Below, piece after piece: positions 46,779 to 59,119 of a stretch of DNA of 64,000 nt; positions within the stretch are counted from its first letter, which is position 1; each line of letters opens with the position of its first letter. The notes beneath the pieces are model-generated. The model was not told the DNA's origin, did no database searches, and saw nothing but the letters and a program-made list of their open reading frames with translations. Both the position numbers and the translations under genes were made by a program. The stretch spans positions 11,997,501 to 12,061,500 of the forward strand of contig NC_088357.1 of the NCBI RefSeq assembly GCF_036884655.1. The letters are read 5' to 3'. The DNA comes from Musa acuminata AAA Group. Taxonomy: Eukaryota > Streptophyta > Magnoliopsida > Zingiberales > Musaceae.

Positions 46779-48006
46779 CTGTTTAGAAGGAGATTCAGCT
46801 TCTGCAATTGTGACAGCAACAAACCTGCCATCAAGAAACTACAAGAAAAAGGGTCAAATTAAGAATAGAAATATTGCAGACGCACAGAGCTCTTTAGAAT
46901 TTGAAAGTTAAATGCTAAATAAAATATAACCACCTTTCCATTCATCTCCTTTACCGCCATTAGTGCATCTTGTTCACGGGCAAACCATATATATGCAAGT
47001 CCCAGAGACTGTTTCGAACTTTTGCTTGTAATTATCGTTACTGCAGAATGGCAGAGGGACAACCAGTACTTAATGCTATCGAACAAGTAGTATAAGTTTT
47101 ATTCCCTTTTTTGTCAAATAATTGACTTAAACATTTTAACTATTTTACTTTTCTTGACTTCTCCAAAGGATGAAAAGGTCTTTGCCAAGAATCCCTCAGA
47201 TGTTGAACGAGATAATCCTGTATTGTCATATCTAAAGCATTAGGATTTATATGATAGACCTAAAGAATCAGAGCAAAGACACTTCTTATTGCATAATCTA
47301 TTTTAGACAATGCACACAGTATATAGAACCTCAAGACGGATATGAGAGGACTGTAAAAATGAATCATATAAGAAATGACATAATATTAACATATATGTAT
47401 CATTTTTAGGAAAAGGCCATATTTTCTGAAGGAGAAACCTGACATACTCAAACTATGTTATGATGGATCGATTAATGCCAATTTCTCTTTTATTATCTTC
47501 CTATAAGTGCTAGAATTTTACAAGTTGATCTTTTCCATCAAATGCATCATTTGCCCATTCTTATTCTGGAGATTCAGACTTCCTCATTAACCTTAGTATT
47601 TGTTTTGTTTGTTCCAAACTTAACAACACCACCACAACCTCCAATTGATTATTACAAATTATTAAGTTGATTTACATGGATATCAAGTACTTCTCCTCCT
47701 TGGAGCAAAAACCAAGCAGACTCTGTGTCCATGGGCCAAATGCAATCTGCATATCCCATGCACACACACTGTTTGATGTGAAGATAGCTTTGTTCCATGG
47801 GCCTCAGATGTGCCATGTCTTAGCCGAAGATCACGCATTTGTGCCTATGTGAGATACATTGGTGTTCTTAAAACCATAAGTTCGATGTTGAGCATGAATC
47901 ATGTTTTGATACTTCTGCAAAAAAAGTAAAATATAAATAGGTAAGTTTCACGTACAGGTCCATACAAAATAACTTTTACTTTTGCTTTCACCCATCCAAA
48001 TTTAAT

Positions 48007-48037
<31 letters not shown>

Positions 48038-48686
48038 CCTTGCAAAACTACAAAACTTGCTTTATGCGGTAGACCAGTAAGGTAAAACTATAGTGATAAT
48101 AAAAGTATTAAGAGAATTTTATCCATTTTAATTTTTTTTTCAAGAGAAATTTTCAAACTAACTATAGGTTAAACACCTGAGTTTCCCAAATTTATGTTAA
48201 AAGGAGAGGTAAATTGCGAGGATCTTCATATTTCAAGCAATATGCATGCATGCTATATTATAATCAACTTTGCAAGGATATAGTGTAGGTCATGACGTGT
48301 ATAAGTCATTACTTTTTCAGAACGGCAATTCGTCGAACAAAATGACTGCAACCGGATAGTCGTTGATACTTTCCGGTTCTTATGGCAAGAACACGTTTCG
48401 AATCCATTCTATAACCGACGAGACATACAAAGTGAATACCTTTGATAAAGATCCTCGACGAGGGTGGAGGTCCGGGGGAAATCGCGGAATCTGAGGTCGC
48501 GCATCCACGGACGGGTCCAAGGATGCGCTTATCGCGGATGGCCCGAGCAGATATCGGAGTGCACGGCAGTCCGGAGAGCGGTGGGCGCGAGAACAGCGTT
48601 GCGGGGATAGCCGAAGAAGGTCTCAGCCGGGAGAGAAGAGGGAGAACCGACAGTGAAATGGGCCGATGGTGGTGAAGCGTAGCCAT
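46779..48686 (-). CDS. Organelle-type small RNA-binding protein, single RRM, copy 2
   Basis: Same exon plan as copy 1: 48,686-48,440, 47,217-47,158, 47,040-46,934 and 46,838-46,779 (247, 60, 107, 60 nt). Transit-like N-terminus MATLHHHRPISLSVLPLLSR; RNP2-like IFIKGL; RNP1-like LGLAYIWF; AVKEMNGKFLDGRFVAVTIAE. No stop or frameshift in these exons. The notable change is the donor of intron 2: GAAG|TCAAGA here against GAAG|GCAAGA in copy 1. TC is not a usable donor in the major spliceosome, so exon 2-3 splicing is probably impaired. The first codons of exon 3 also differ (V-T-I-I against V-K-V-I). The last exon is unresolved. It is head-to-head with DLH-C, ATGs 440 bp apart. Confidence 0.72.
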
Positions 48687-49125
48687 TTCGTACAATGGTG
48701 GATGCCGTGATTTTGTTTTCTAAAAAAGAAAAATAAAACTGATATTAAGTAAGAAGTAAAAAATAATTTTTCTTTTAGATTTATGAATGCTTGGGTGGGA
48801 GGTATGGTTCGACGTGTAATCCTTCATGCTGATATGACCAGGGATAATGACATGTTACCAAATTGTGCTCCATCGTATATATTTTCGTTCCATGGGCAAC
48901 GCAATAATCTTTGTGCACGTTTAAATTACCAACTAGTGTGAGAAAGTTTATATTTATATTTATCTTTTATAATAATATATATTTTTAATTTAAAATAATG
49001 GTGGTTGATGAATTTTTTTAGTTTAAAAAATTATAAAATTTAATTAATAAAATTGCCGTCCTTGGACTGCTCGCCACCCTCGGTACAAATCTCACAGGAA
49101 AGAGACGAGAGAAGAAGCCATGAAC
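48687..49125. promoter_or_regulatory. Divergent intergenic region RRM-2 / DLH-C
   Basis: About 440 bp between the two start codons, so both promoters must lie here. It is AT-rich (48,950-49,060) with a purine-rich DLH leader (CTCACAGGAAAGAGACGAGAGAAG split around 49,090-49,117). It lacks the 670-bp block and 41-bp minisatellite of the RRM-1/DLH-B interval. No clear TATA box could be assigned to either gene. Confidence 0.5.
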
Positions 49126-52100
49126 ATGGCGAGCTCCCAGTGCTGCGCCAACCCGCCGACTCTAAGCCCTGCCTGTGGCGACGGCATCGTCGTTGACGAC
49201 CTCGGCGGCGTCAGGGCGTACACCGCCGGCTCCCCTAACTCCAAGCTCGCCGTTCTCCTCATCTCCGACATATTCGGTGATGTTCTCTTCTCCTCTCTTA
49301 AGCTTCCGTCCGTGTGTATGCTAAGGGTTTCTACGGTCTTTGTGCTTTCTTTCTTTCTTACGGTTGTGTCGCTGACATGCTTCGTCCGATGGAATGTTTG
49401 CAGGATTCGAAGCGCCGAATTTGAGGTACCGATTTCATTTATTGGCGTTTGTGTTTAGGCCGTGACTTGTGTGACTTCCGATTTGGTTGTCTTCCATGTG
49501 TTTTGTTGGCTTGCCCACGTTGACATTAGAAGGAAACTTCTGAGGGCATCTTCCAGGTAAACCGTGCTGGTGGTCTGTGATCTCCATTTCGGTTCTTTCT
49601 TAGTACAGCAAACAGAGGGGAGGACATGAGGCACTTATTTGTGATAGAAATAATAGAAGATAAGAACAATAATTGAAGAAGCTTTATTATAGAAATGAAA
49701 TAGCTTTAGCTTGAATCTATTAACATGTTCCTTCTCCTATTTATATAAATTAGGAGGGAGGATTTCCCTAACAGAATAGAGGATTTTCCTCAACAGAATA
49801 GAGAAATTTCCTCATATAGTTAGGAAAATCTTATCTTCTATCATGCCCCCGCAAGATGGTGCTCTTGACAAGGATACCAATCTTGGATCGATGCAAAGAA
49901 TTGTTTACAAATGAGAGGCTTCATGAGTAAGATAAGTGTAGATCGCTGCTGCTGTTGTTGCGATTGTTGTTGCTGTGATGGCACAGGCGTTCCCTTCATT
50001 TTCCTTAAGTCTGTCGAATGTTGACAGATCAGCGAAGACTACCGCGGTGAGGAAGAAGAAGAAGAGAGGAAAGAGAGGTGGCAGGAGGCTAGAAGCCGAA
50101 ACAAGAGAAGAAGACAGGATCGGTGTTGAGAGCTCGCTTTTGCTCTGCGCTAGGCGACGTTGGACGCTGCAATCTGGGGGAGCCTTCAATGGCGCCGGTC
50201 AAAAGGAAGCAATCCGTCATCATAACCAGCAAATGAGAGGCTTCATGAGTAAGATAAGTGTAGATCGCTGCTGTTGTTGTTGCGATTGCTGTTGCTGTGA
50301 TGGCACAGGCGTTCCCTTCATTCTCCTTAAGTCTGCCGAATGTTGACAGATCAGCGAAGACTACCGCGGTGAGGAAGATGAGGATTGACCACGGAGCCTC
50401 TTAGGAATGCAACGGCATTGGTCGCTAGCCGAAGGGTGAAGCTTCACTTTTCTTAGCGACGTTGGTCACTGGCCGAAGGCAAGAGTGAAGCTTCGCTTTT
50501 CTCAACGACGTTGGTCGTGGTCGGAACGAGGAAGAAAGGTGGGGCAGTGCTGATGAGCAGCACTAAAGATGCCGTAGCGGAAGGTAACGGACGTTGGCGC
50601 AGAGTGGCAACACCAATGATGAATTGGCAGCAAGAAGAGAGCTTGCTCTAAGCAAGCGGCTCTGATACCATGATAGAAATAATAGAAGATAAGAACAATA
50701 ATTGAAGAAGCTTTATTATAGAAATGAAATAGCTTTAGCTTGAATCTATTAACATGTTCTTCTCCTATTTATACAAATTAGGAGGGAGGATTTCCCTAAC
50801 AGAATAGAGGATTTTCCTCAACAGAATAGAGAAATTTCCTCATATAGTTAGGAAAATCTTATCTTCTATCAATTTGACCTTGAAAGTTCTCTGATTTTGG
50901 TCAGTATGGTGGATTAATAATCATATGATTAAGACCTAAACAGATGGTGGTACAAAATATTAATTGACGTGAGACTGTTAGTAATATGAGACATGAGCTT
51001 TTGATCGATCATGCACTAATATTTTCAGCTGAAAAAAGCTTATACAGCCAAGTATATGAACGTACAATACCTTGGAAATATATATATTCAATAACAAAAT
51101 AGCAAGACAAATGATCAATGGAGTGGTCGAATATGTGGCTAGGCAGTGCTAGGGGCTAATTTGGTGGAATCATAAGCTCATATCACATGATCAAGCCGAA
51201 GTAGTTCCCAATTCTCACTGATAGTTAAGAAAGCTGAAAGACATCCTATTTACTTTTTTTAGCTGGCTGTGTTTATGATTGGTCTAATCATAGGTGCCTC
51301 TGCCTCTTTTCTGTATATGATGAACTGATTCTGTTCAACTGTGGCCCTAAATTTATGTCTTGTACTTGTTCACGTTATATCGAGTGTCTATTTACCCCTA
51401 TCATCTTCTTTATATCACTGAAAGGCTGTTTGATCGTTTGTAATTCTACATGAAACTTATTATTTCTTACCAAAATATTCTGTATTCTTGCTGATATTAT
51501 CCAATAAATTCAGAACACGGATGCGATAATCTCTGCTATTACTAATTTCATAAACCAGTAGGGTGGACTGTCACAAAGCCTGTTCTACCATCATTGTTTG
51601 CAGGCAGCATGGACTGCTTTGTTGGTTTTTAGTGTTTTAACCCATTTCAATTGTTTGTATCGTAACACCACCAGGCTACAAAATTATGATATTTCATTGT
51701 GAACTCTTGGTCATTTCAAACAAAATTTATATTTTGGATTGGAGATAATCCTAGGATTCTGTATTATTTTTTCTGATGGTTGGTGATGTTTTGTTGGTTG
51801 TTTTATGTTGTTTATCTACATTTACATCTTCATTTTATTTCCTTATATTGCATTAAAGATTTTGTGAACTTTTAATGTTTACACTTGCAATGTCTGGTTG
51901 TAAAGGAAAATTGCAGATAAAATTGCCACCTCAGGTTTCTTTGTCGTGGTACCAAATCTCTTATATGACGATCCCTATTCAGCTGATAATCCTGAGAGGC
52001 CTATTTCGATTTGGATACAGTCTCATTCCCCGGTTGGTTTCTTATCTTGCATCCTGAATTTCTCCCTGTACAAGGGGAGTAAATCATTGTTTGGGTTATT

Positions 52101-55100
52101 TTCTCCGGTTGTTCTGGCACTATATGATAATAGCGGAAAAAAGAATCAATAGAATGGATAACCAAAGGAAAAACATAATCCTCCAATTTTTATTGTTAAG
52201 GTGTTTTTATCATGAGACGACATGTTCTTTTTGCACAGAGTGATTTCATCTTGCACTTCTGGAACTCTTTTGAGATCAATTAGAACATGGTTTGTGGTGC
52301 ATGCTCCAGTATTATCTTAAACACACCTGCCAGTGAGATAAGATGAATTTGTACTTACAATGGACTATTGAGTTACACCTTGGTGCACATTGAATTGGCT
52401 TATTTATTTTAGGGCAAAAGTGATTGAGTTGATACAAATAATTTAAATTTTGGACTGAACGAGTTGAAAATAATTACCAACGTGCTGTTGATTCAAGTAG
52501 CAGTAGATAGAAGAGAAAATAGACGTAGATAATGAGTAATGACAAGAAAAAGGGAGGAGAATATATATATATATATATACTCAAGCGAATATATGTGCGT
52601 GTGTGTAGAAGTTAGTGTTATTATGAAGAATCCTGGTGCTTACCTAGATACTCAAGCGAAACAAGGCCTTGAAAGACTCTAGATAAGGTGTCTTTTGTTG
52701 AATCTTGGATTTTGATGATGAAATCAATTGATGAAGTTATGATCTAATCTGCGTTTTGAATAACGCAAGACTAACTTCGATCAGAAAAGGCAAATCGATT
52801 AAAGCAAGAGGAATCGGACATTGGGCCGGAGTGAAACATGTCAGGAGATTGGATGTCGAGTCACAAGATCGGTCGATGTGTCGGCAGAAGGTTTCGTGCC
52901 ATGAGTTCGAGCATCGGGCCGAAGGATCGGACATCGCACTAAGGAGATCGGAAGTTGCGGGATTTAACATGCCGATTGAGCAAAACGCCGAAGGAGAGAA
53001 CGATGCACCGAAGGATCAGATGAAACGCCGAATGAAACAATGACATGTCGGACAACATAGGATTCATGCTTGTAATCAATTGTGTCTAGATCGAGTTAGT
53101 TTAGGACTAATTGAGTCTGTTTTGGGATGAAACAATGCCAATTGGGCCTGAATCAGGGCTGATTTGAGCCTATTGTTTGGCCCATTCAGTGTCCTGTAGA
53201 AAGGGTCTGGCGGTGGTATCGTCCAGACACAATCTCCCAGACTATGTCAAGCGGTGGTATTGCCCAGTGTTAGTGTTAGACTAGCGGTGGTACCGCCTAA
53301 TGTCAAATCGACAGGCGGTGGTATCGCTAGTTGTCAGTCTGGCAGGCAGTGGTACCGCCCAGTATTGGCGGTGGTACTGCCAGTACCTTGAAAATCCGAG
53401 GATTTGAGTTTTGACTCCAATTTTTGAAGCCATTTGGGGTCTATAAATACCCCATAAATTTATGCTTGGAATACATACAGAAATAGAGAAAAAACATTGT
53501 GATTCCAAGGTTGTAAACTTTTTAAGTATAGAGTCTCTCCTCCAAGAGCTTAGTGTTAGTCTTAAGGGATATGTGTGAGGGAACACTTGTAAAAGAGGGG
53601 TGTAAAGGTTCTCTCATCAACCTATGAAAAGGAGAAAGAGTGTAAGGGTAATTGATCTTCACCTATTAGAAAGAAGATCGGTAGTGGAAGCCGGTTGCCT
53701 CAAGTGAAAAGGAATGAGAGTGGACGTAGGTCACGATAACCGAACCAATATAAATCCGATGTACTTGGTTTGCATTTCTATTTTGCTTTTCATTCTCATA
53801 TTGCAAACTGATTTACTTGCTTACTACTTTCACTACGCTTACGAACGCGCTTTCAAGTTAAACTCATCTTTCTGATACGAACTTTATCGAACGATATTTT
53901 CGAATTGACGTAATTTTTTGTAAGTATTAATTCACCCCCCCTGCCCCTCTTTTAGTGCCAACTTGATCATAACAATTGGTATCAGAGCCAAATTTCTCTC
54001 TGTTTGGTTTAACACCCAAGAGAGATAGTTTTTTTTTGCTTTTAAGAGGGTCACTCTATCATTCGTCCTCCTATGTTCAATGGGACGAGCTACACTTATT
54101 GAAAAACTCGAATGAGAGTTTTCTTGCTTTCTATTAATTTGAATTTATGGAATATTGTCGAAAGTCGCTTTTAAAAGTATTCTAATTCAATGAACGAATT
54201 AAATGAGTTGAAGAAGAAAACTTTTTCTTTAAACGCTAAAACTATGAATGCTTTATTTTGCGCTTTAGATAAAAATGAGTTTAATCGTATTTTAATTTGT
54301 AAAACTACATATGACATTTGGCACACACTCCAAATTACACATGAAGGCACGAGTAGAGTTAAAGGTTCTAAAATTAATCTTTTGATGCATGATTTTATAC
54401 TGTTTCGAATGAAGTCAAGTGAAACCATTATTTACATATACACTTGTTTTACAGATGTCATCAATGGCTTAAAAGCTCTTGACAAATATTTTTCAAATCT
54501 TGAACTTGTTAATAAAGTTTTACGATCTCTTTCTAAAAATTGGGATTCGAAAGTAACTGCAATACAAGAGACAAAGGACCTAAATAACTTTCCGCTTGAA
54601 GAACTAATGGAGTCTTTGATGACCTATGAAATAACGTGTATAGCACATGATGAATAGAGAATATAAATTAGGAAAAACACTATTGTAATCTTGAGAGTTC
54701 CCCTCCTCTTCTCTAAGAGGGTAATTTCTGTTTAAGGAAGGGTTGAGTGGTTGTAAAGGTTATCTCCTAAACCCGTGAAAAGGAGAAAAGGGTTGTAAGA
54801 CGGTAGTTGGTCTTCACCCATTGAAAGAAGACTATTAGTGGACGTCAGTGGCCTCAATGGAGGAAGAATCGGGAGTGGACGTAGGTCACAATGGCCGAAC
54901 CACTATAAATTCGGTGTGATCTCTTCTTTGCCATTTCTATTTTGTTTTCTCTTTATATTACTTACTGATTTGGCTGCACAATCCACTTTACACCCTTTTT
55001 ATGTTAAACACATTTCCTATACGGGTTTAATTTACCTCAACTGAGGCACTCGCCAAGGTAGTTCCAAGTTGAAGGTGTTAGGACCGTGACGACACTAAGA

Positions 55101-55314
55101 AGGGGAGGTAAATTAATGCTATCATAAAAGCGATATCGCTTAGGCCTCACCTGACCTTTCAGCTCATGAAGCTTTTCCATATTACCAATGCATGATATTA
55201 CTCTTTGTCGGGCCGTATATTCTATAATACTAATTAGATCTTAAATGATTATCCATGATGGGACTGATTCTATCTTTTCAATGATCGATCAAAAAGAGAT
55301 TTTTCTAGGTACTT

Positions 55315-55385
<71 letters not shown>

Positions 55386-57465
55386 ATTTTCTAGAGGTAC
55401 TTGAGATTTTCACGATGAATGTTGAATCTTCTATGGAATATGGATCTCATTCTTTAATGTTAGAGGGTCTTCTTGAGCATTTTCCTTTGTCATCTCTCAA
55501 GCCTCTAATTTTTCTGCTGGCTGTAGATATTTTGCTTAAGCATTTCAGCATTTGTTTGCTTGTTATTTTCCTGTGTGGTCTAAGCTGATCAGATTTGATA
55601 CCTTAGGATCAGCATTGGCTATAGTTTCCTATGTTTATTGGGTCTTTTGGGGTGTGGCCTTGTACTAGTCTGCTAAAATTAATCGCACCTAGTGACGAAG
55701 GATTCTACTTTTAATGCTGGACCATGTATTACCTTATTATACTGGGTACTGACTCATATCACTTGAATAGAAAAAGAAAATAAAGGAATGAGAAAGAGCC
55801 AAGAAATATCATGGAGAGAAAAATGGCTGGAGGCAGACAGCTATACCCCATTTGTTCCTCTTCTTTATGTGCCTAATCCAATTAGGCAAGTGTCTATTAT
55901 GACTTCATCTTAAACTGGTCTGTGTAGGCTGCATGACGTTTACCAATCTATTATGACTACATAATGTTAGACTGGTCTGTGCAGGCTATGTGATGTTTAT
56001 CGAACCTGACCGGATATATACTGGGCCAGTTTGAGTGGCTTGGGTTGGTTTCGATGTTGAGTTGCTTTAAATTACAGAATAGTATATTATTGTTCGACAT
56101 AGGACAGGGATACCCCTGGTACAAAGGCAGTCTGCATCCCATTCTCACTGGAATGGTTCATAGAGCAGTATGGCACAAAATGTGTTCTTGCTTGCCATTA
56201 ATTTCTGAAACACACTATTGGAGAAGAAAAATTAGGCATGCATATCATGATCTAGTTTATCCATACGTTGTCTAGAACACTAGATTTTGGCTCATATTAT
56301 GTGCATTCAGCCCAGTACTGTCTCCTGTTCCTTTAGTGTCCTATTAGGTGATTGTAGCTTACTTTCACTCTAATTCCTATGGTACTGGTACAATTGGGGT
56401 TTCAGCATACAAATTCAGAATGTGGACTATGGATAAAAAATTGTCTCATATAATGTTTGACTGAAAAGAATACAAAATTACATCTTCACTAGATCACTTT
56501 TGAATTGCTTTAACATGAATATTGATGCATGGAAACAACAAGGTTTTTTTGCCTTCATAGGACAAAGGCTGTCAAGATGCAAAACCAATTATTGCAGCTC
56601 TAAAGAACAAAGGCATATCTGCAGTTGGGGCCGCTGGCTTCTGCTGGGGAGGTGAGTCTCACGTGATATTTTATGCATGCACTTTGAGCTCTGATTGTGA
56701 AGACCCAGATATGATTACAGTGGAAAACTACTGTATCTTTTGGCTCTGAAAAATGTAGTCCTAGACCATTATCTAGCCTGAAACACATGAATAACTTGTG
56801 TTATTGACTGAAATTCAACTTCTTGTATCTCAGGCAAAGTTGTCGTGGAATTAGCAAAGTCCAGTGAGATTGAAGCTGCTGTCCTTTGCCATCCTTCTTT
56901 TGTAAATATTGATGATATGAAGGGTATTCCCTCCTTTAATAATTGGACAAACTCATGCTTTCTTAACATGTTTTTATTGTTGAGAGTTGAGACAATCTTT
57001 TTTCACCATTTAGCAGGTGTTAAATGTCCTATTTCAATACTTGGGGCTGAGAATGACCATATTTCTCCGCCGGAACTGTTGAAGCAGTTTGAGCAGGCTT
57101 TATCTTTAACATCTGAGGTAAGTCACCTATAGCAGCATTTTCAGGTCAATTTAGTCATGTTGTTGGACTCTAAATTACAGAACATGCATCTTAAATGTAA
57201 TATCAAACAATGTTAGCTTATCTATTTGATTAATCTACTAAATGGACCCCTCAAAATATATGCTAACATTCTGTGATCCAATATGATTTTGAGCCACATG
57301 ATTTGTCAGGAAAGACACATTGTAAAGATATTTCCTGGGGTTGCTCATGGATGGACTGTCAAACACAAAGCCGATGATGCTGCAGCTGTTAAGCGCGCTC
57401 AAGAGGCACATCAGGACATGCTGAACTGGTTTACGCAACACGTCAAGAAAGAATATGTGAACTAA
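49126..57465 (+). CDS. Dienelactone hydrolase-like protein, copy C (complete, 7 exons, 245 aa)
   Basis: Exons: 49,126-49,276, 49,404-49,425, 51,906-52,032, 56,561-56,651, 56,834-56,923, 57,017-57,117 and 57,310-57,465; lengths and phases identical to copy B, all GT-AG. Triad motifs GFCWGG (Cys128), GAENDH (Asp174) and GVAHGW (His207) are intact. Differences from B include Asp75 to Asn in VVVPNLLYDDP, Val52-Tyr to Ile-Phe before the first Gly, and a Tyr near the C-terminus (KKEYVN). The start is the ATG shared with copy B; an ATG two codons upstream (49,120) also exists here. The gene is stretched to 8.3 kb by a TRIM-like element in intron 2 and a copia-type element in intron 3, neither of which removes an exon or splice site. 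Confidence 0.94.
49642..50871 (-). mobile_element. TRIM-like miniature LTR element in intron 2 of DLH-C, TSD ATTTG
   Basis: Direct terminal repeats 49,642-49,843 and 50,671-50,871 (about 200 bp, nearly identical, TGATAGAAAT...TCTTCTATCA), flanked by ATTTG at 49,637-49,641 and 50,872-50,876. DLH-B shows the empty site (ATTTG once, about 15,949). On the minus strand TGGTATCAGAGC (50,670-50,659) abuts the right repeat, giving orientation and a tRNA-Met primer site; a G-rich tract lies by the left repeat. The inside (about 830 bp) encodes no gag or pol and contains a duplication: 49,916-50,055 recurs at 50,237-50,378. Frames there (for example 49,975-50,346) lie within the element. Confidence 0.93.
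54055..54657 (+). pseudogene. UBN2-type gag, best-preserved copy
   Basis: From RPPMFNGTSYTY a TGA (54,092-54,094 region) breaks the DUF4219 start. From 54,190 a 155-codon open frame follows: LNELKKKTFSLNAKTMNAL, CALDKNEFNRI, YDIWHTLQITHEGTS, INLLMHDFILFRMKSSETI, NLELVNKVLRSLSKNWDSK and LEELMESLMTYEI. It ends at TAG before the acidic tail and zinc knuckle. Capsid-type protein of the element, not functional. Confidence 0.87.
55034..55125 (-). other. Micro-inverted segment relative to copy A
   Basis: The reverse complement of this segment matches 1,843-1,938 (GATAGCATTAATTC ... CAGTTGAGGT) at about 85-90%. It covers the end of the LTR and about 40 bp of flanking intron. Sequences on both sides are in the same orientation in both copies. 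Confidence 0.85.
55315..55383. repeat. (TA)n microsatellite in intron 3 of DLH-C
   Basis: About 68 bp of TA, the longest of the three paralogous tracts. The rest of intron 3 to 56,560 is collinear with copies A and B and holds no other feature. Confidence 0.95.
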
Positions 57466-58274
57466 AATACTTCTTATTCACTCAATGGTCTCGTCGGACT
57501 GTCTATTAAGATGTAATTCAGACCTTGTGTTGAAACTTATGGTTGTTGCTTTGGAAGATGGATGTTCTTCCTGACTCGTTGAAACTACTAGTAAATTCTG
57601 AAGATTTGGTTTTAATTACTACATGCTTGAATTTATGATACCTTCTAATGTTGAGAAAGCAAAATTAATCAACACAAATGGTGGAGTTGTAAGGGCTTTC
57701 TTGAAGTCTAATTCCACAACCTATGATGGGGATTAGCAAATAGCTGTCCCCTGTAAAATGAAAGATTTTCAACTCGTTTATCTGATCATAGCACAACTTA
57801 TTTTATTTTTCTGCTGTTCTTGGTCACCGAAAGCTAAGAGTTCCATATTGCTTCCTACAAGTTTCTGCCTCAAATGTTTAATATCCATATAGTGAGTCTT
57901 ACAGAAGTTATAATTCCTTTTGAGGAATACCTCTGTTTCAAGCATGCTTAGTTTCCATTTTACTTTGGCTCTTCCATCAGGAAAGTGTGAGGCTTTGGTT
58001 TCATATCAAGCTGGATTTCTTTTAATCAAGTTGTTCAGGTGGCTGAGTCACAGGGCCAACGTGGATTTGTGCTTCCCAAGCTTATTCATGCTGTTGAAGT
58101 TTATAAATATATTGAATCCTTTCTTCACGGCTTAATCTTTTGGGTTATTGCTAACCCATGATTTGCCAGCTAAGGTTTATTATGGATAGGTTGGATTCGA
58201 TTTTAGTTCTTAGATTTGAAAAATCAGAATCGTCAATTATAGAACTTGTGATTTAGATTTCGATTTTGGTTTCA
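57466..58274. other. 3' flank of DLH-C
   Basis: Collinear with 4,276-5,100 and 20,288-20,994. It has about 110 bp (57,604-57,715) not present in units A and B, bordered by TGAAG. No gene; the frame at 57,920-58,135 is not conserved in unit A. Confidence 0.7.
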
Positions 58275-58690
58275 TCTTTATTACGCCCTCTCGAATTTTT
58301 AAATTACCTTATCTTAAATTGATAATATTATAATTCAGATCAACAGTCCAGGATATTAACAAAACATTTAAGTCTTTCACATCATAATTATATAACTCAT
58401 AAAATCTGTACAATTTAAATTCATATACCCCATTGAATAATAAAATTTAAAACCAACTCATTAAAACAAGAACCACCGTATAAATCCGTAAGTGTGGTAT
58501 TCTAGACGATCACAAAAGCAAATATTTACCATATGTTCATATCGTTACATAAATTAACTTAACACTTTAAAATCATAAGAGATTTTTTAAACTTTTACAA
58601 AACTCATATCTACATTATTACTTTGATTTTATTTTTTTTAATTTATTTAAAATAAAATTATAATTTTTTATATTTAAAATTAATGTAAAT
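58275..58690. mobile_element. Gypsy-LTR fragment, unit C
   Basis: Paralogue of 20,995-21,410, with the same ends and about 95% identity by eye. After it, 58,691-59,113 is the last shared part of the repeated unit, ending in GATAACGTGTCTGAATTG. Confidence 0.65.
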
Positions 58691-59119
58691 TTAAAATAAA
58701 TAAATAAATAAAATGATCATTCTAATCGGAACCACTCGAATTGCAGCTGCATGTTCTCGATAGTCATTTACCATGTGTTATATGACCTGGAATGGTTGGT
58801 TGGGTATGAACTTGGTTGGTAACTGCCGGGCTTCGACCAAAGAGAAACAAAAAAAGGAGTATGACTTGCATATAATAAAGTCAACCCAACATCTCTTTCC
58901 GGTCACTGTTATGATCATAGCAGTGGCTGCCAATGGCAATCAAAGAAAAATAAAATAAATACAGGGTTATCAACCATCAAGCCAAAATTATTCATGCCAA
59001 CTTAGTGATCTTTCTTTAGGTTTATTGCTGATCCAGTTGGTCTATTGCTGATCTGTATGGGTTTAACTTTTGGACCATGACGAGAAGCTAGCAATGGATA
59101 ACGTGTCTGAATTGGACGC

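Larger units (their letters stand above)
52696..55125 (+). mobile_element. Chimeric copia-type (UBN2) element in intron 3 of DLH-C
   Basis: 5' LTR 52,696-53,974 (TGTTGAATC...CATAACA, 1,279 bp, TATAAATA at 53,442-53,449, palindrome array 53,205-53,385). Primer site TGGTATCAGAGCC is at 53,977-53,989. Gag follows, then from about 54,670 an LTR of a different subfamily (matching the minus-strand LTR at 41,337-42,556 better than its own 5' LTR). Protease and pol are absent. The last about 90 bp plus flank are inverted relative to copy A. Orthologous to 1-1,896. Confidence 0.82.

Noticed and set aside
49905..50346. Cys-rich or Arg-rich proteins in intron 2 of DLH-C
   Set aside because: The frames lie inside a TRIM-like element and its internal duplication; the Cys run is a CTG/TTG repeat.
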